A stretch of DNA of 64,000 nt from Annona cherimola (lineage: Eukaryota; Streptophyta; Magnoliopsida; Magnoliales; Annonaceae), in assembly GCA_030490835.1 (NCBI GenBank), contig CM059975.1, forward strand, positions 4,119,579 through 4,183,578, written 5' to 3'. Numbering within the stretch: position 1 is the stretch's first letter; each line of letters opens with the position of its first letter. The notes under the pieces were generated by a model that saw nothing but the letters and a program-made list of their open reading frames with translations, searched no databases and was not told the DNA's origin. Positions 1 through 10,788 of the stretch are shown piece by piece. The position numbers and the translations under genes were made by a program.

Positions 1-1001
1 AAAAATTTAGCCTTAATTGTATTTAATTTATATAAAATTTTATAATTTCTTGGATATATATATACTTTACATTTCAAAATAAACTTTTTGGGTGTTTAAG
101 TAATTCATTTTAAAATTAAAAATACACACCATATTTAAAAATTATAAGACTTTTTACAGGCATGCCTAACTAATATTAGACTCATGTACTTAAGTTCCTC
201 GAAATTGTAAATATGTCTACGAGATTTGCATAAATTGTAAGTATATCTTTTTTATTATGGTGCTTTCAGAATTTTTCGTAAAATGGTGAAAATAATCTAT
301 GAAATTGCAAGTATATCCCTTAATTTAAAGAATATTTTTCTAATTTTATAGAAAATTCCAGCGCCATTATAATTTAAGAGATACACTTGTAATACAATAT
401 TACTCATACTCACTAGACATATATGCAAAAGACCAAAATTTTAAAATTTAGTTTGCTAATGAAATACAATTTTGCCCGCATCTTTATAAAAAAAATTAAA
501 AAAATAAAATTATATACATGGGCTAACAAAATTATTGCCTATATTTATCCGTCTCTTTCAGACAGTCTTTTTTCTCTAGGTTGTCTGTATTTTAATCATC
601 GTTTTATATTTTAATTAAAAATTTGTTTTCATACACTATATCTTTTTAGAATGATTTCACTGTCATAAAGTTTTCATTTTTTACATATTTCATCCAGTGA
701 TATTAAAATATTTCTGGCTAGAACTTTTTTTCTTTTTTAAAACTACAAATCTAAATGTATATTATTCATAACTCAAGATTTAATATTTTTGTGTGTAGGT
801 ACTTTTTGAATTTTAAATAATTTACATAGATCGAAAAATGATAAATCTTTTTTTTTAATCTATGGTCACATGGTTTGCAAATTGCAACCTGTACATTTCA
901 CCATAAGGTTCAAATCCATGACTTCAAATGTTGTAAGCTCGGAGCAGCCTTTTAGTAGCTTCACAAGAATAATAAATCTTGGTTTTGAAGATAATATACA
1001 T
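1..1001. other. AT-rich intergenic DNA with a degenerate fold-back repeat
   Basis: No coding region is supported. Bases about 168-405 form an imperfect inverted repeat: the left arm contains AAATTGTAAGTATATC and the right arm reads back as a similar sequence. The same design recurs at about 6405-6695. A tRNA B-box-like GGTTCAAATCC lies near 906, but the matching A box is weak, so no SINE is called. Confidence 0.4.
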
Positions 1002-1264
1002 AGTGTGTTTCGGAAGTAATAAAATTTTTATATAAAAAATTTTTTATATAAAATTTGTTGAAATAATAAAAAATTATAATAATGAAAAATAAAGATAATA
1101 AAGTTAAAATAAATAGGTTAGTTGCATGGATAAGTATGTATAAATGATTGAAAAGTAGAGTAGTTGGTATAGGAAGATGTGAATAAATAATTTTAAAAAA
1201 TGAGGTAGTTGCGGAGAGTAAAAATTTTTAATTGAAAAGTTTTGTAGAAAAATAAACACACCCT
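1002..1264 (+). mobile_element. MITE copy 1 of the GTGTTTGG family
   Basis: It starts with GTGTGTTTCGGAAGTAATAA and ends with AAACACACCCT. The internal block AAAGTTAAAATAAATAGG followed by TTAGTTGCAT is shared with the other copies. The + sign here and for later copies means this block reads on the + strand. Target-site duplications are not clear. Confidence 0.6.
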
Positions 1265-1703
1265 AAATTTATAATTTCAAAAAGTGAAAACTAAAAAAAA
1301 TGCAAAAAAAAAAAAGACGGTTGGATTGACGGGGGCGCTCCAGAGCGCGAATCCTAAACTCGCATCATGCAGTATGGCGCCTTCGGGGAATCATTTCTCG
1401 TGGATATTTCGGGCTTGCATGTGGAGGTGAACCGATACCTGAATGGAGTGAGAAGAAAAGGGAAGGAATGATTTAGATCCGATTCTATCCTTCGCATTGT
1501 TAAGCTGGTGTTATGAAAAGGCAATGCTTCGATTTCCATGTCTTGGCCGTCAAAAAGTTGACCCGACAGTCCATGTGCCAACCAAAACTATCATCTAGCC
1601 CACCCATGCTTTTGGCAACAGTGCAGGCGGAACTAGCGGATGCAAATTCAAAAAAAAAAAAAAAAAGAATAAAATAAAAAAGCCTGGTCCAGAAAATATT
1701 TAA
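1265..1703. other. GC-richer unique patch between two MITEs
   Basis: Bases about 1318-1625 are clearly richer in G+C than the surroundings. A 75-codon frame on the - strand (1354-1581) resembles no family I know. This may be a remnant of an older gene or promoter, but nothing assigns it a function. Confidence 0.25.
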
Positions 1704-1972
1704 AGTTTATTTGGAAAGTTATAAAAATTCTATAAAAAGTGTTTAGAAAAAAGTTTTCGAAATTGAAGAAAAGAATGTAAGAATACACCTAACAGTTACG
1801 AGTAAAAATAATAAAATTAAAATAAATAGGTTAATTATATAGGTAATTGTGTTTTTAAATGCTTGAAAAGTAGTGTAGTTATATAAAAATGAAAAAAATT
1901 ATTTAAAAATAGATAATTATGAAGATTGAAGTTTTTGACTTGAAAATTTTATATATTACCAAACACACCCTT
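1704..1972 (+). mobile_element. MITE copy 2 of the GTGTTTGG family
   Basis: The left end is degenerate (TTTATTTGGAAAG). The right end is clear: ACCAAACACACCC. The internal block AAAATTAAAATAAATAGG plus TTAATTATAT aligns with the other copies. Confidence 0.55.
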
Positions 1973-3156
1973 GATTTTCTGTAAAACTTTGAAAAAAAAA
2001 AATCCACATGCAAACATTTCCGTACCGTCTCCTCTTCAATAACAATTTAGAGTTTATTACGAAATTTTATGAATAAATTTTATTGCTGAATGCTATTGAT
2101 ATGTGAGACGATGGAAATATTTCCCATTTTCTTAAAATATGGAAATGGTTTTGGCCTCATTAAGATTATTTTGTGAATTCTAAATTAGTTATCTTATTTA
2201 AAATAATATTTTACATATTCTAAGAAATATGTACGTGCATCAAACTTGTATAAGTTTTAATAAATTTATACATATATATTGTAAAATGATGTTACTTTTA
2301 TGGTACATAATGATTATTTCATGGTAAAAATTTTATTATTTCTAACCAAATATGATACATGAAATATGTTGGGCGATTTAGATTTAATAAGATTAGTATG
2401 ATGAGAGCCAAACCAAACATTTCCATATTAGTGAATTAAAATTTTTTCCACCTAATCGTTGCCCGTTATCTATTGAATAAATATTATGATTGATATATAA
2501 GGTACTAAAATATACCTCTAAACATCCCCTCCCTTTTAAATCCAAGCAAATAATTAACTTCTATATAAACTTTAATTTTCTGTACTCTTATTACATATTA
2601 TTTATTTTTATTCATAGTAATTACTCATATCACAACATTTTGTTTTTCACCTTTTTAAGATTTTTATTTATTCTCCTATTTTCTTCTTTGTCACTAATTA
2701 AGCGCACGCATCCTCATGGCATGTTCGGAAGCATCCCATTGGCGAATTTCTTTTTCCTTTTCGAACATTATTTTTTATTTCTCAATGCATTTCCATGTGG
2801 TTTTCATTCAATTTCCTTGTTTAAATCTAAGTCAACTTTACGACTTCTACAGCCACGATGGTAGTTGCTGTCGTAGTAAACTTAGTGCCATCCTGCCCAA
2901 ATGGCATTAGTTCGAAACCACCGTCCAACAATTACGTGGGTAGTTGGTTTAACAATCCTCCCGAGTTAGGACTTAGGATATAGAAGTTTTATAATTTCTC
3001 CCTATGTGGGGATTCTATACAAATTTTCCTGCATAGGTGTTTACCAAAAAATTCTCTCCGTATTGTGAGGGTTATGAATGTACTTGATTATAATATTAGT
3101 TTTCATGTTGTAAAAATATCAATCAAAAAAACTTTACGCTTTTACGCGGGCTTTAG

Positions 3157-3193
<37 letters not shown>

Positions 3194-5089
3194 TTTTGTT
3201 GAGTCTCATTGTCACACTAGGAAGCAAATATGGTTGTAAGCTAGGAAATCTGGGTCGGAGTTGCTTTCATGTTGGATCTGTTCGGTTTTTGCAGCCGACA
3301 TACCATTTATCAGGATGACAACCCAAATCATGCACCTTTATCTGCACCGATCCTGTTATAAATGGCTCATTTTTTTCTACCACGTGTCTTTTTAAATTGT
3401 TGAAAAATATATTAATTTTTTCATGTTATACATACCTCACACCATAATCAAAAGATACATACTCCTTACCCGCCTGGAATCAACAATTACATGGATTTTA
3501 TGTGTCATTCTCAATAATCTTGGGTTTGAGGTAGTGATTTTGAAATTTATAATGTTATTGTTTTTTAATTCATATATATATATATATATATACATAGAAA
3601 TTATCTGATATTACAAAACAGTATATGCATAATTCTCTCAACATGAAGAAACCAAATAATATCCTCACTGCTGGAGCGACCACGAACAGCCTTATTATTG
3701 GTGGGAGGAGAAATCAACTAAAAGTACTGTTGGCAACAATGGAAACAATGTGCAGTGGATTGGCACAAGTGCAGTTTACATCTGACTTAGTGGCACTGTT
3801 CCCGTTTTAATTATGATTTTTATTTAAAAATAATTTCGTTGTCTAATTTAATAAGATTTCAGCTCACTTGGATCCGAGTCATAGGACCAGGCCTTACTAC
3901 GTTGCTGATCTTCGATGATATGCCACACTGACTTGAGTCTTGATGGCTATCGGATCAGATTTGAATAGTAAAACATCATCTTCTAAAAAAAAAGCTTTAA
4001 TAATCATGAACGGCAGGGAGAATTTTCTGTAAACAGATTTAAGGGAAAATATTTTTGCGAAATCAATAATTTTGAGATAAGTTTTATAAAATTAAAAAAA
4101 AAAAAGCGGACAAAGGCAATTGGCCAATCTGTCTCGTTTTGGCATTTTTTAATTTCTTCTTTATATGTTCCTCGATTTTACTGTTCCTATAATTGTTTTA
4201 TCGTTAATTCCATGCAGGGGCTACTCGAATGTCATGTTTTTCTGGCAGCAGACGGCAGTGGCCCGTATGGTACTGCTGATCAGACACATGGATGACGACC
4301 ACTGGGATTTTTGTTGATTTACATGCCATCGCGTGTCAAGGACGAATCAGAAACCGTTTCCAACACTCATGCGTGATTGCTGAAGTTTTTAGTCTTCTCG
4401 ACCATCAGTGGAACTGACCGAAAATGAGTGGCCCAGACAGCTCCATGTGTGGATGCATTGTAGGTGTTGCATTCATGCCTTTCGAACAACCCTCCAGCAC
4501 GTGAAACCCACTGCTGCCGGCTATTTCAAAGGAATAAGCAAAAAAGCAAACACTATGATCAACAGTCAATAGGCGTCATGGCCTGCAACTTAACATAGAT
4601 TCTCATACGTCTTCCACCATTACAATAGATGTAAAATTAAAGTTATTTAGGGGTATATCATGAATCCCCTGCATCCAGGCAACTTTATTATAATTCTATC
4701 TATTTTTCCACCTTAATGAGAGATATAGGATTCACTTCATTCATTATATTTAGTATCTTTCATTTATTTAAATGACCAAGTTTTATTCAAATTAAAGCCA
4801 AATGTGAGTAACATTTACTTAAAAATGTATAGTCATGTATACATAATTTTTTATGTACAAATTATGAAAAAAATTTAGATTTGTTCACATATGGATTATA
4901 ATGTAATTATACTTTATAAAATTATTTATCCATATAATAATAATATTTTAAATGATCTAGATGTTAAAATATAATTATAAAATTTATATTTATCACCAAA
5001 CTTTTTATTGTATTTATTTTATAAATTTTAAACTAGCTTATAGCCTTATACATAGTAATGCTTGACAAATGATGGAGTTTTCATGAGAA
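1973..5089. other. Intergenic DNA without a recognised gene
   Basis: This is AT-rich sequence with short open frames only. An (ATT)n microsatellite runs from 3158 to 3194 and a TA run lies near 3571-3592. The stretch after that TA run (about 3600-3640) reappears in diverged form near 62500-62550, so it is a dispersed repeat. The patch at 4200-4560 is less AT-rich but shows no family signature. Confidence 0.4.
3158..3194. repeat. (ATT)n microsatellite
   Basis: About twelve uninterrupted ATT units are visible. Confidence 0.9.
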
Positions 5090-5500
5090 TATTAAGAGCA
5101 AATTCTACATGCACTTATAAATTTTATCTTTGATTTCACTTGTACTTATAATTTTTTTTAAATTTTCAAACATATCCATATATTTTGTTCAAAATTTTAT
5201 TCACACCGATGCCCTTACGTGAAATGATAAATGTGCCCACAATCTAATTATAATTTATAAATTAAAAATTAACAATCAAATAATATGTGATTCTATAGTG
5301 ATAAAGTAAGTGATAAAATATGATTCTATAGTTATAAACGTATTAAGAATTTATTTGAATGTAAACTTTTAACTTCAATTATAATTAAGATTTGAGCATA
5401 TTCGTCTATGAATGAAATTTTGGGTAAAATAAATGAGTATATTTGAAAATTTTAAAGTTCACAAGTAAAAGTGAAATTATAAGTAAAGGGACTTTTTGGA
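5090..5500. repeat. AT-rich fold-back (long inverted repeat)
   Basis: The left arm (about 5095-5215, containing TTTCACTTGTACTTATAATT) is the imperfect reverse complement of the right arm (about 5400-5497, containing AAAGTGAAATTATAAGT). The arms are roughly 100 bp and the centre about 180 bp. It is probably a non-autonomous transposon, class unresolved. Confidence 0.5.
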
Positions 5501-6404
5501 AAGGTGAAATTTTGCGAGATTGTGGAAAATGAAAAATAGAAAATTTTAAAAATGTGTAATTGATAGGAAATAATAGGAGTGTAATTAAAATAAATAAGTT
5601 TGTTGGAAATAGTCAGCACAAAAAAATGATTTAAATATATGGATAAAAATAGAAAAAATAATGTGTTTAATGGAATAATTATTAGCATCGGGAAATAGAA
5701 TTTCTCCCTTTACCACCGTTTCTTACTCTTGCCAATTTCCAAAAGTCTCCTAAAATTAGTAAGTTTATGTGCAATATTTCCTACGCTAAATACAATGGAC
5801 TGTAGATTTTTATCAATTATAAAGGCTAGAAAAATAAATAAAGTTATGCAGAGGTAATTGTTCCTTGTATGGCTGATCTAGTCAACAATAAAGTGGCACG
5901 AGACGCGCTACGGTTTATAGCTCATGAGACTTCTCGTCGCATCTTCCACCATCACAATACATGTGAATTAAATTATTTCTAGATATATTTATTTCCTAAC
6001 GCTCCGTAAATTAAATTTTTTTTTTAATTTCAGTTCTTTGTTTTTAATTCCGTCCGTCCAGGAGTAAAGAATACTGGTACATGTGGTTGATCGCGGGTCG
6101 CTTTTGTCAGAGCACACACACACATGTTGTCACATGTGTGCCTTGACCGCGACTTTTGAGTTTTGATTGCTTTCGTCGTAATTATGCTTGGACCGTCTAC
6201 CTTTCTTCCTTGCTGACTTGCACGCTAAACGTATTCGCAGGAGGAGAGAATATGAGGATGGAGTTTAAATCTTGGTATCGGAGAACATCCCACATTTGCA
6301 GGACCAGATCCAGCTTCCTGACACTCATTTTTTAAAATTATCCTTCTGCCTCAGCCAGTAGTCCGTTTTGTAATTTCGAATTTTTTTTCAATTAGGCTGA
6401 TAAG

Positions 6405-6695
6405 GTTTAACTAACATTAGATGTCTCATGTCGAAATTATAAATATACTCAATAAAGTTTTGCATAAAATTATAACCGTATACCTTTCAGTATAATATTA
6501 TTAAAAAAATTTTGTAAAATAATGAAAATATTTTTAAGCTAAGGAATATACTCACAATTATATGAGCGCATTTTTGTCATTTTATTGAAAATTCTAACAA
6601 TATCATGGTTGAAGGACATATTTGCAATTTTATACAAATTTTAACGGTACATTTACCATTTAGACAAACTTAAAAGCATAGATGTAATATTAGTT
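6405..6695. repeat. AT-rich fold-back related to the one at 168-405
   Basis: The ends read CTAACATTAGATG on the left and, as reverse complement, CTAATATTACATC on the right. The arms pair imperfectly for about 130 bp. The left-arm motif CGAAATT(A/G)TAAATAT is shared with 168-405, suggesting two copies of one family. Confidence 0.45.
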
Positions 6696-7271
6696 CTTGT
6701 AGAGATATTTGCAAAATTTTTTATAATTTTTAATCCATATATTTGATCTGTAATTTTTAAAATTGCGATTTACATAACTAGTAATCAAAGCTAAAAAGTT
6801 GACTTTGTAATTGATTGGAAAATGACAGAAAGAAGGCTGAACTAATTTATCTCCTTAATTTTTTAACCAAAAAAATCTTTTTCTCCTCCATGATGAGGGT
6901 ACATTTAAATAGCACAAAACTCATCAATCATTACTAACTAGCTTTGAATTTAGAAATTATCTAATTATTTTATTTCTATTCAATTGTCCATATCTATAAT
7001 GATACTTCTACCATCTATTCCCATCAAACTTCAATCTCATGTTATTAATGATGTAAGAGATTCACGCATAAGTCCTAGACAACATGTGATCAGGGTCGTG
7101 GGCCAGTAATTCACACCTTTAACTTTATGCTAGCTGATCAGAGGTATCAAACTTGTAGAGAAAGGATGGAGCTTTTATATCTCATTTGTTTAAGGAGAGT
7201 TTGTCTTTCATTTGTATTAGGAGCATCTGTTGAGACAAAATGAATACTTTTGGATTAATTGTAAATATATA

Positions 7272-7552
7272 GGGTGTATTTGGGAATGAATAAAACTTTT
7301 GGTGAAAAATTTTGAAAAATAAAAGTTGTCAAATGATGTGATATAATAGAGATAATAATGAGGAGTAAAGATGATAAAGTTAAAATAGATAGGTTAGTTG
7401 TATAGATAATTGTGTAGAAATGATTGAAAAGTATGGTGGTTTGTGTTGGAAGATGTAAAAAAATAATTAAAAAATAGAAGAGTTGTAGAGAATGAAAAGT
7501 TTTAGATTAAAAAATTTTAGGTGAAAACTTTTTGTCATTGCCAAACACCCCC
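7272..7552 (+). mobile_element. MITE copy 3, well preserved
   Basis: The left end GGGTGTATTTGGGAATGAAT and right end TTGCCAAACACCCCC are inverted repeats. The 281-bp element carries the block AAAGTTAAAATAGATAGG. TA is present immediately outside or within one base of both ends, so a TA target duplication is possible but not proven. Confidence 0.7.
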
Positions 7553-8239
7553 ATAACAATAAACAAAGTCACAAATGATCTTGTTCACAGCTTATATGAG
7601 ATTCAAATGGAATAAGCAAGGACCCGTTTTTCAAAAATATTTAATTATTTTAAATAACAAATTACTTTTCTCATTTTATATATATTTTTTCATTCTTATA
7701 TTCTTATATGACGAGCAACACTCTTTGGGTTCTACATGCTCATCATCCCATCCAATCCAAACTAGTCCAACTGTATTATTGTCAAGTTAAAAGTGACGAT
7801 TTTTCAAAAATAACCGTGAAATCAGACTCTTTTAAACTGTTGTGAAGTGGTCCTAAGATTTAACGGGATTCCATTTATGCCAACATATTGCCAAGCTTTG
7901 TCCGCTGCCAGAGTATATATCAAATGAGTTTTTGTAATATCCCATAGATAGGAATGTTAACGATCCATTTTTTCTTTGTGCCCACTGCCCAATAAATGTT
8001 CGGAAAATGGCAAATGGGAGCATGTGGGCGAAAGAAATTGTGAAGAAAGGACAGAGTCAGCAAGTGCACCCAAACGGTGGGTCGCTATTCTGTAAACTTT
8101 AAACTTTAAACTTTAAAGACCATCATCTCCATATGATACTACTTTTGGAGTCTCACTCTCACGTCAAGCACGACGCACGCGATGGATCGGAATCTGCGAC
8201 GGATCATAAAGCCATGACGATGAAACCGTGTGTGTGTGC

Positions 8240-8279
<40 letters not shown>

Positions 8280-8639
8280 GAGAGAGAGACGGATTTATGG
8301 TGTGTGTAACTTCGCATGCTGGATCAACTGGATTACAGGTTTATTAGGTCCAGCTCGACTTTTCTCATGTCAAGTGAAGATTGAGACAATTGGGATTCCA
8401 TTCTAACTCGACTTTCCTCTCATATTCATTTTTTATGAATGATTTTATATCTTAACTATCTAACAATTTTACTTTTTTTCTAATGTTATTTTTATATTCC
8501 AATGATTTTTTCATAACTACCATATCTATATCAATTTTACTCTTATCATATTCTATCGTTCATCACAAGTTGCGTCGCCAAAACAGATACCGTAAAAGAA
8601 GGGAAGGAAAAGGAATATGGGCCTCGGTTGCATGCACCC
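7553..8639. other. Intergenic DNA with a (TG)n(AG)n microsatellite
   Basis: No gene is recognised. Bases 8228-8289 are a compound TG then AG simple repeat. The rest contains only short chance frames. Confidence 0.5.
8228..8289. repeat. Compound (TG)n(AG)n microsatellite
   Basis: A TG run with one C interruption passes directly into an AG run of about fourteen units interrupted by ACAG. Confidence 0.9.
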
Positions 8640-8990
8640 AGGTGTATTTAGACTGAGTGTACTCGAATGCAATTATCCTTGTTTTTATTTTTTTTGAAAA
8701 TATTTTATGCAATTATTAATCTAAGTGTATTTAACATGTATAACATTTTTTACTATTTTTGGAGATTTTTAAATTTTTTCTAATTTTTAAAATCAATGGC
8801 ATTTTAATTTTTTTAAATTACTAAAAATTCCATTGATTTTTAAAAATTCGAAAAAATAATTTTTTTTAAAAATAGTAAAAATTGATATATATATATATAT
8901 TAAATATACTTAGATTAACAATTTTACGAAAAATTAAAAATAAGTTAAATGCACTTGAGAGCACTTAGTCTGTGGTGACCCAGATGCATT
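8640..8990. repeat. Fold-back element, family with TTACTATTTTTGGAGAT core
   Basis: The outer ends pair imperfectly: TGCACCCAGGTG and TAGACTGAGTG on the left against TGCATCTGGGT and AGACTAAGTG as read from the right. The AT-rich inner arms carry TTTTACTATTTTTGGAGA and its complement. The core is shared with 9811-10221, 12251-12545 and 43390-43640. Confidence 0.5.
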
Positions 8991-9129
8991 CAATCGGATC
9001 CCAAGGAATATAGGCTGGATCTCGACAAAACTGGAATTGGGCCTTCCCACCTTCTGCATCAGGCGAATTTTTGTCAGACCACTTCATTAAGAAATGCCCA
9101 TTCAAGAAGGAATGAAGCGGAGTCCCATG

Positions 9130-9250
9130 ACAGCTAGCTAACATGACCTTGGCATGTGAACAAATGCAACCCATGAACGAGAAAAGAAAGACAGCTAGCT
9201 TACATGGCCATATGATATCATTGGCATGTGAACAATTGCAGTTCATGAAA
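9130..9250. repeat. Short tandem duplication
   Basis: GACAGCTAGCTAACATG followed by TTGGCATGTGAACAA and CATGAACGAG occurs at about 9130-9180. It recurs in diverged form at about 9191-9250 as GACAGCTAGCTTACATG, TTGGCATGTGAACAA and CATGAAAGAG. A 93-codon - strand frame covers it, but nothing supports it as a gene. Confidence 0.6.
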
Positions 9251-9486
9251 GAGCAAATTAGATAGCCGAGGAATTATGAGGCATGGTCCAGGCGAGCTGA
9301 CACGGCCACCATATTCCCACGTGAAAATGTGCAGAGGTATACCAGTACAGGTCAGAGAAGAACATGAGAATTTTTTTTTCCCTTAAATATTTTTAACATG
9401 TAATGTTTGGGGTTGTTAAAGGCCGGCCGTATTGAAATCTCGGTAGTCCATTTTATTCTGGGTTTTTCCAGTTTCCACTATAATCT

Positions 9487-10306
9487 TTTAAATTAATTTA
9501 CAAAACCTATTATAATATTATTATATAATCCACGCAGAAGGAACGTTACGAAGAACTAGAAGTGCAGCCATGTGATGGTCTTTCCATATATAGTTTTATA
9601 GTTATGAGTTTGTAAGTTAAATCATTAGTCACTAGACTAAGTCTTTTATATTGTCCAATCATGTCACATAAAAAAATCCATCTAGACTATTATTGGGACG
9701 GTATTTAAATTAATTTACAAAACTATTAAAATATCATTATTATTATATAATCCATGCGGAGGGTACGTTATGAAGAACTAGAAGTGCAGCCATTTGATGG
9801 TCTTTCTATACAGAGTACCGATCTTTTCAGACCGGTCGGAAATTCCGACCGGTCAAAAAATATATTTTTTTGCTTTTTTTTTTTGAAATTTTTTTTTATA
9901 AACATATTAATCTAATTATATTTAATCTATAAACCAAGTTTTATCATTTTTAGATATGTATATATATTTATTTTGGATTTTTAAATACAGGGATATTTAA
10001 GTCATTTTAAATATTCTTAAAATGACTTAAATACTCCTGTATTTAAAAATCCAAAATAAATATATAGATATATCCAAAAATGTTAAAAATTGATTTATAG
10101 ATTAAATATAACTAGATTAACATGTTTATAAAATTATTTTTCAAAAAAAAATTCAAGAAATATATTTTTTGACCGGTCGGAAATCACCGGATTTCCGACC
10201 GGTCTGAAAAGATCATTCCGCTTCTATATATAGTTTTGAGTTTGTAAGTTAAATTATGAATCATCAGACTAAGTCTTCTATATTGTCCAGTCGTATCACA
10301 TGCACA
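9487..10306. repeat. Tandem duplication of about 217 bp, second copy split by a fold-back element
   Basis: Copy A (9487-9703) and copy B (from 9704) both begin TTTAAATTAATTTACAAAAC. Both then contain GAAGAACTAGAAGTGCAGCC, GATGGTCTTT, AGTTTGTAAGTTAAAT and AGACTAAGTCTT in the same order. Copy B is interrupted at 9811-10221 by the hairpin element listed separately, so copy A acts as the unoccupied site. Confidence 0.8.
9811..10221. mobile_element. Fold-back transposon with nested palindromic ends
   Basis: This 411-bp element is almost entirely one long hairpin. Its arms start with GATCTTTTCAGACCGGTCGG on each strand and meet near 10016, where AAGTCATTTTAA and TTAAAATGACTT face each other. Each arm end is itself a palindrome built on GACCGGTCGGAA and TTCCGACCGGTC. 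TTCTATA flanks it on both sides (9804-9810 and 10222-10228) but occurs once in copy A of the surrounding duplication, so it is a 7-bp target duplication (8 bp with one mismatch). It encodes nothing. The size of the duplication would suit a hAT-like element, but the superfamily is not established. Confidence 0.8.
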
Positions 10307-10439
10307 CGCAATTTTCGGACAATTTCTTATGAGGAATTCTCAAGCGCAAGAATAAATAAATTATGCCTGAACTTATCCTGTACTGTTTTATTGTTTTCGG
10401 GGCCAGCGGAAGCCCGCAACAATCCACCAATTGTATGAA

Positions 10440-10788
10440 AAGGGATAAAAGTTATGAAAAGTTTTGAAGAGTAAAAGTTAAAATTTAATATGATGTGATA
10501 GGTTAATGATGAGAAGTATAGAGAATAAAATTAAAATATATATATTAGTTCCATGAGTAGTGTAAAAATAATTGAAAAGTAGAATAGTTGTATAAGAAAA
10601 TGTAAAGAAATGATTGAAAAATAGAATAGTTGTATAAGAAAATGTAAAGAAATGATTGAAAAGTAGGATAACTATATAAGAAAATATGAATAAATAATTA
10701 AACAATATGATAATTATGATAAGTGAAAAATTTTAAATTAAAAAGTTTTAAATCGACTTTTTTTTTTATATATTGTCAAACACACCTT
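10440..10788 (+). mobile_element. MITE copy 4 of the GTGTTTGG family
   Basis: The right end TTGTCAAACACACCT is clear; the left end is degraded. An internal stretch containing GTATAAGAAAATGTAAAG with TGATTGAAAA is tandemly repeated (about 10590-10680), making this copy longer than the rest. Confidence 0.55.

Noticed and set aside
840..960. GGTTCAAATCC with an upstream TGGTCACATGG as a possible tRNA or SINE
   Set aside because: The A box is poor and no cloverleaf or tail is visible.
2490..2910. Overlapping + frames of 124 and 64 codons
   Set aside because: Composition is Phe/Leu/Ser from T-rich DNA. There is no domain, and neighbouring sequence is non-coding in character.
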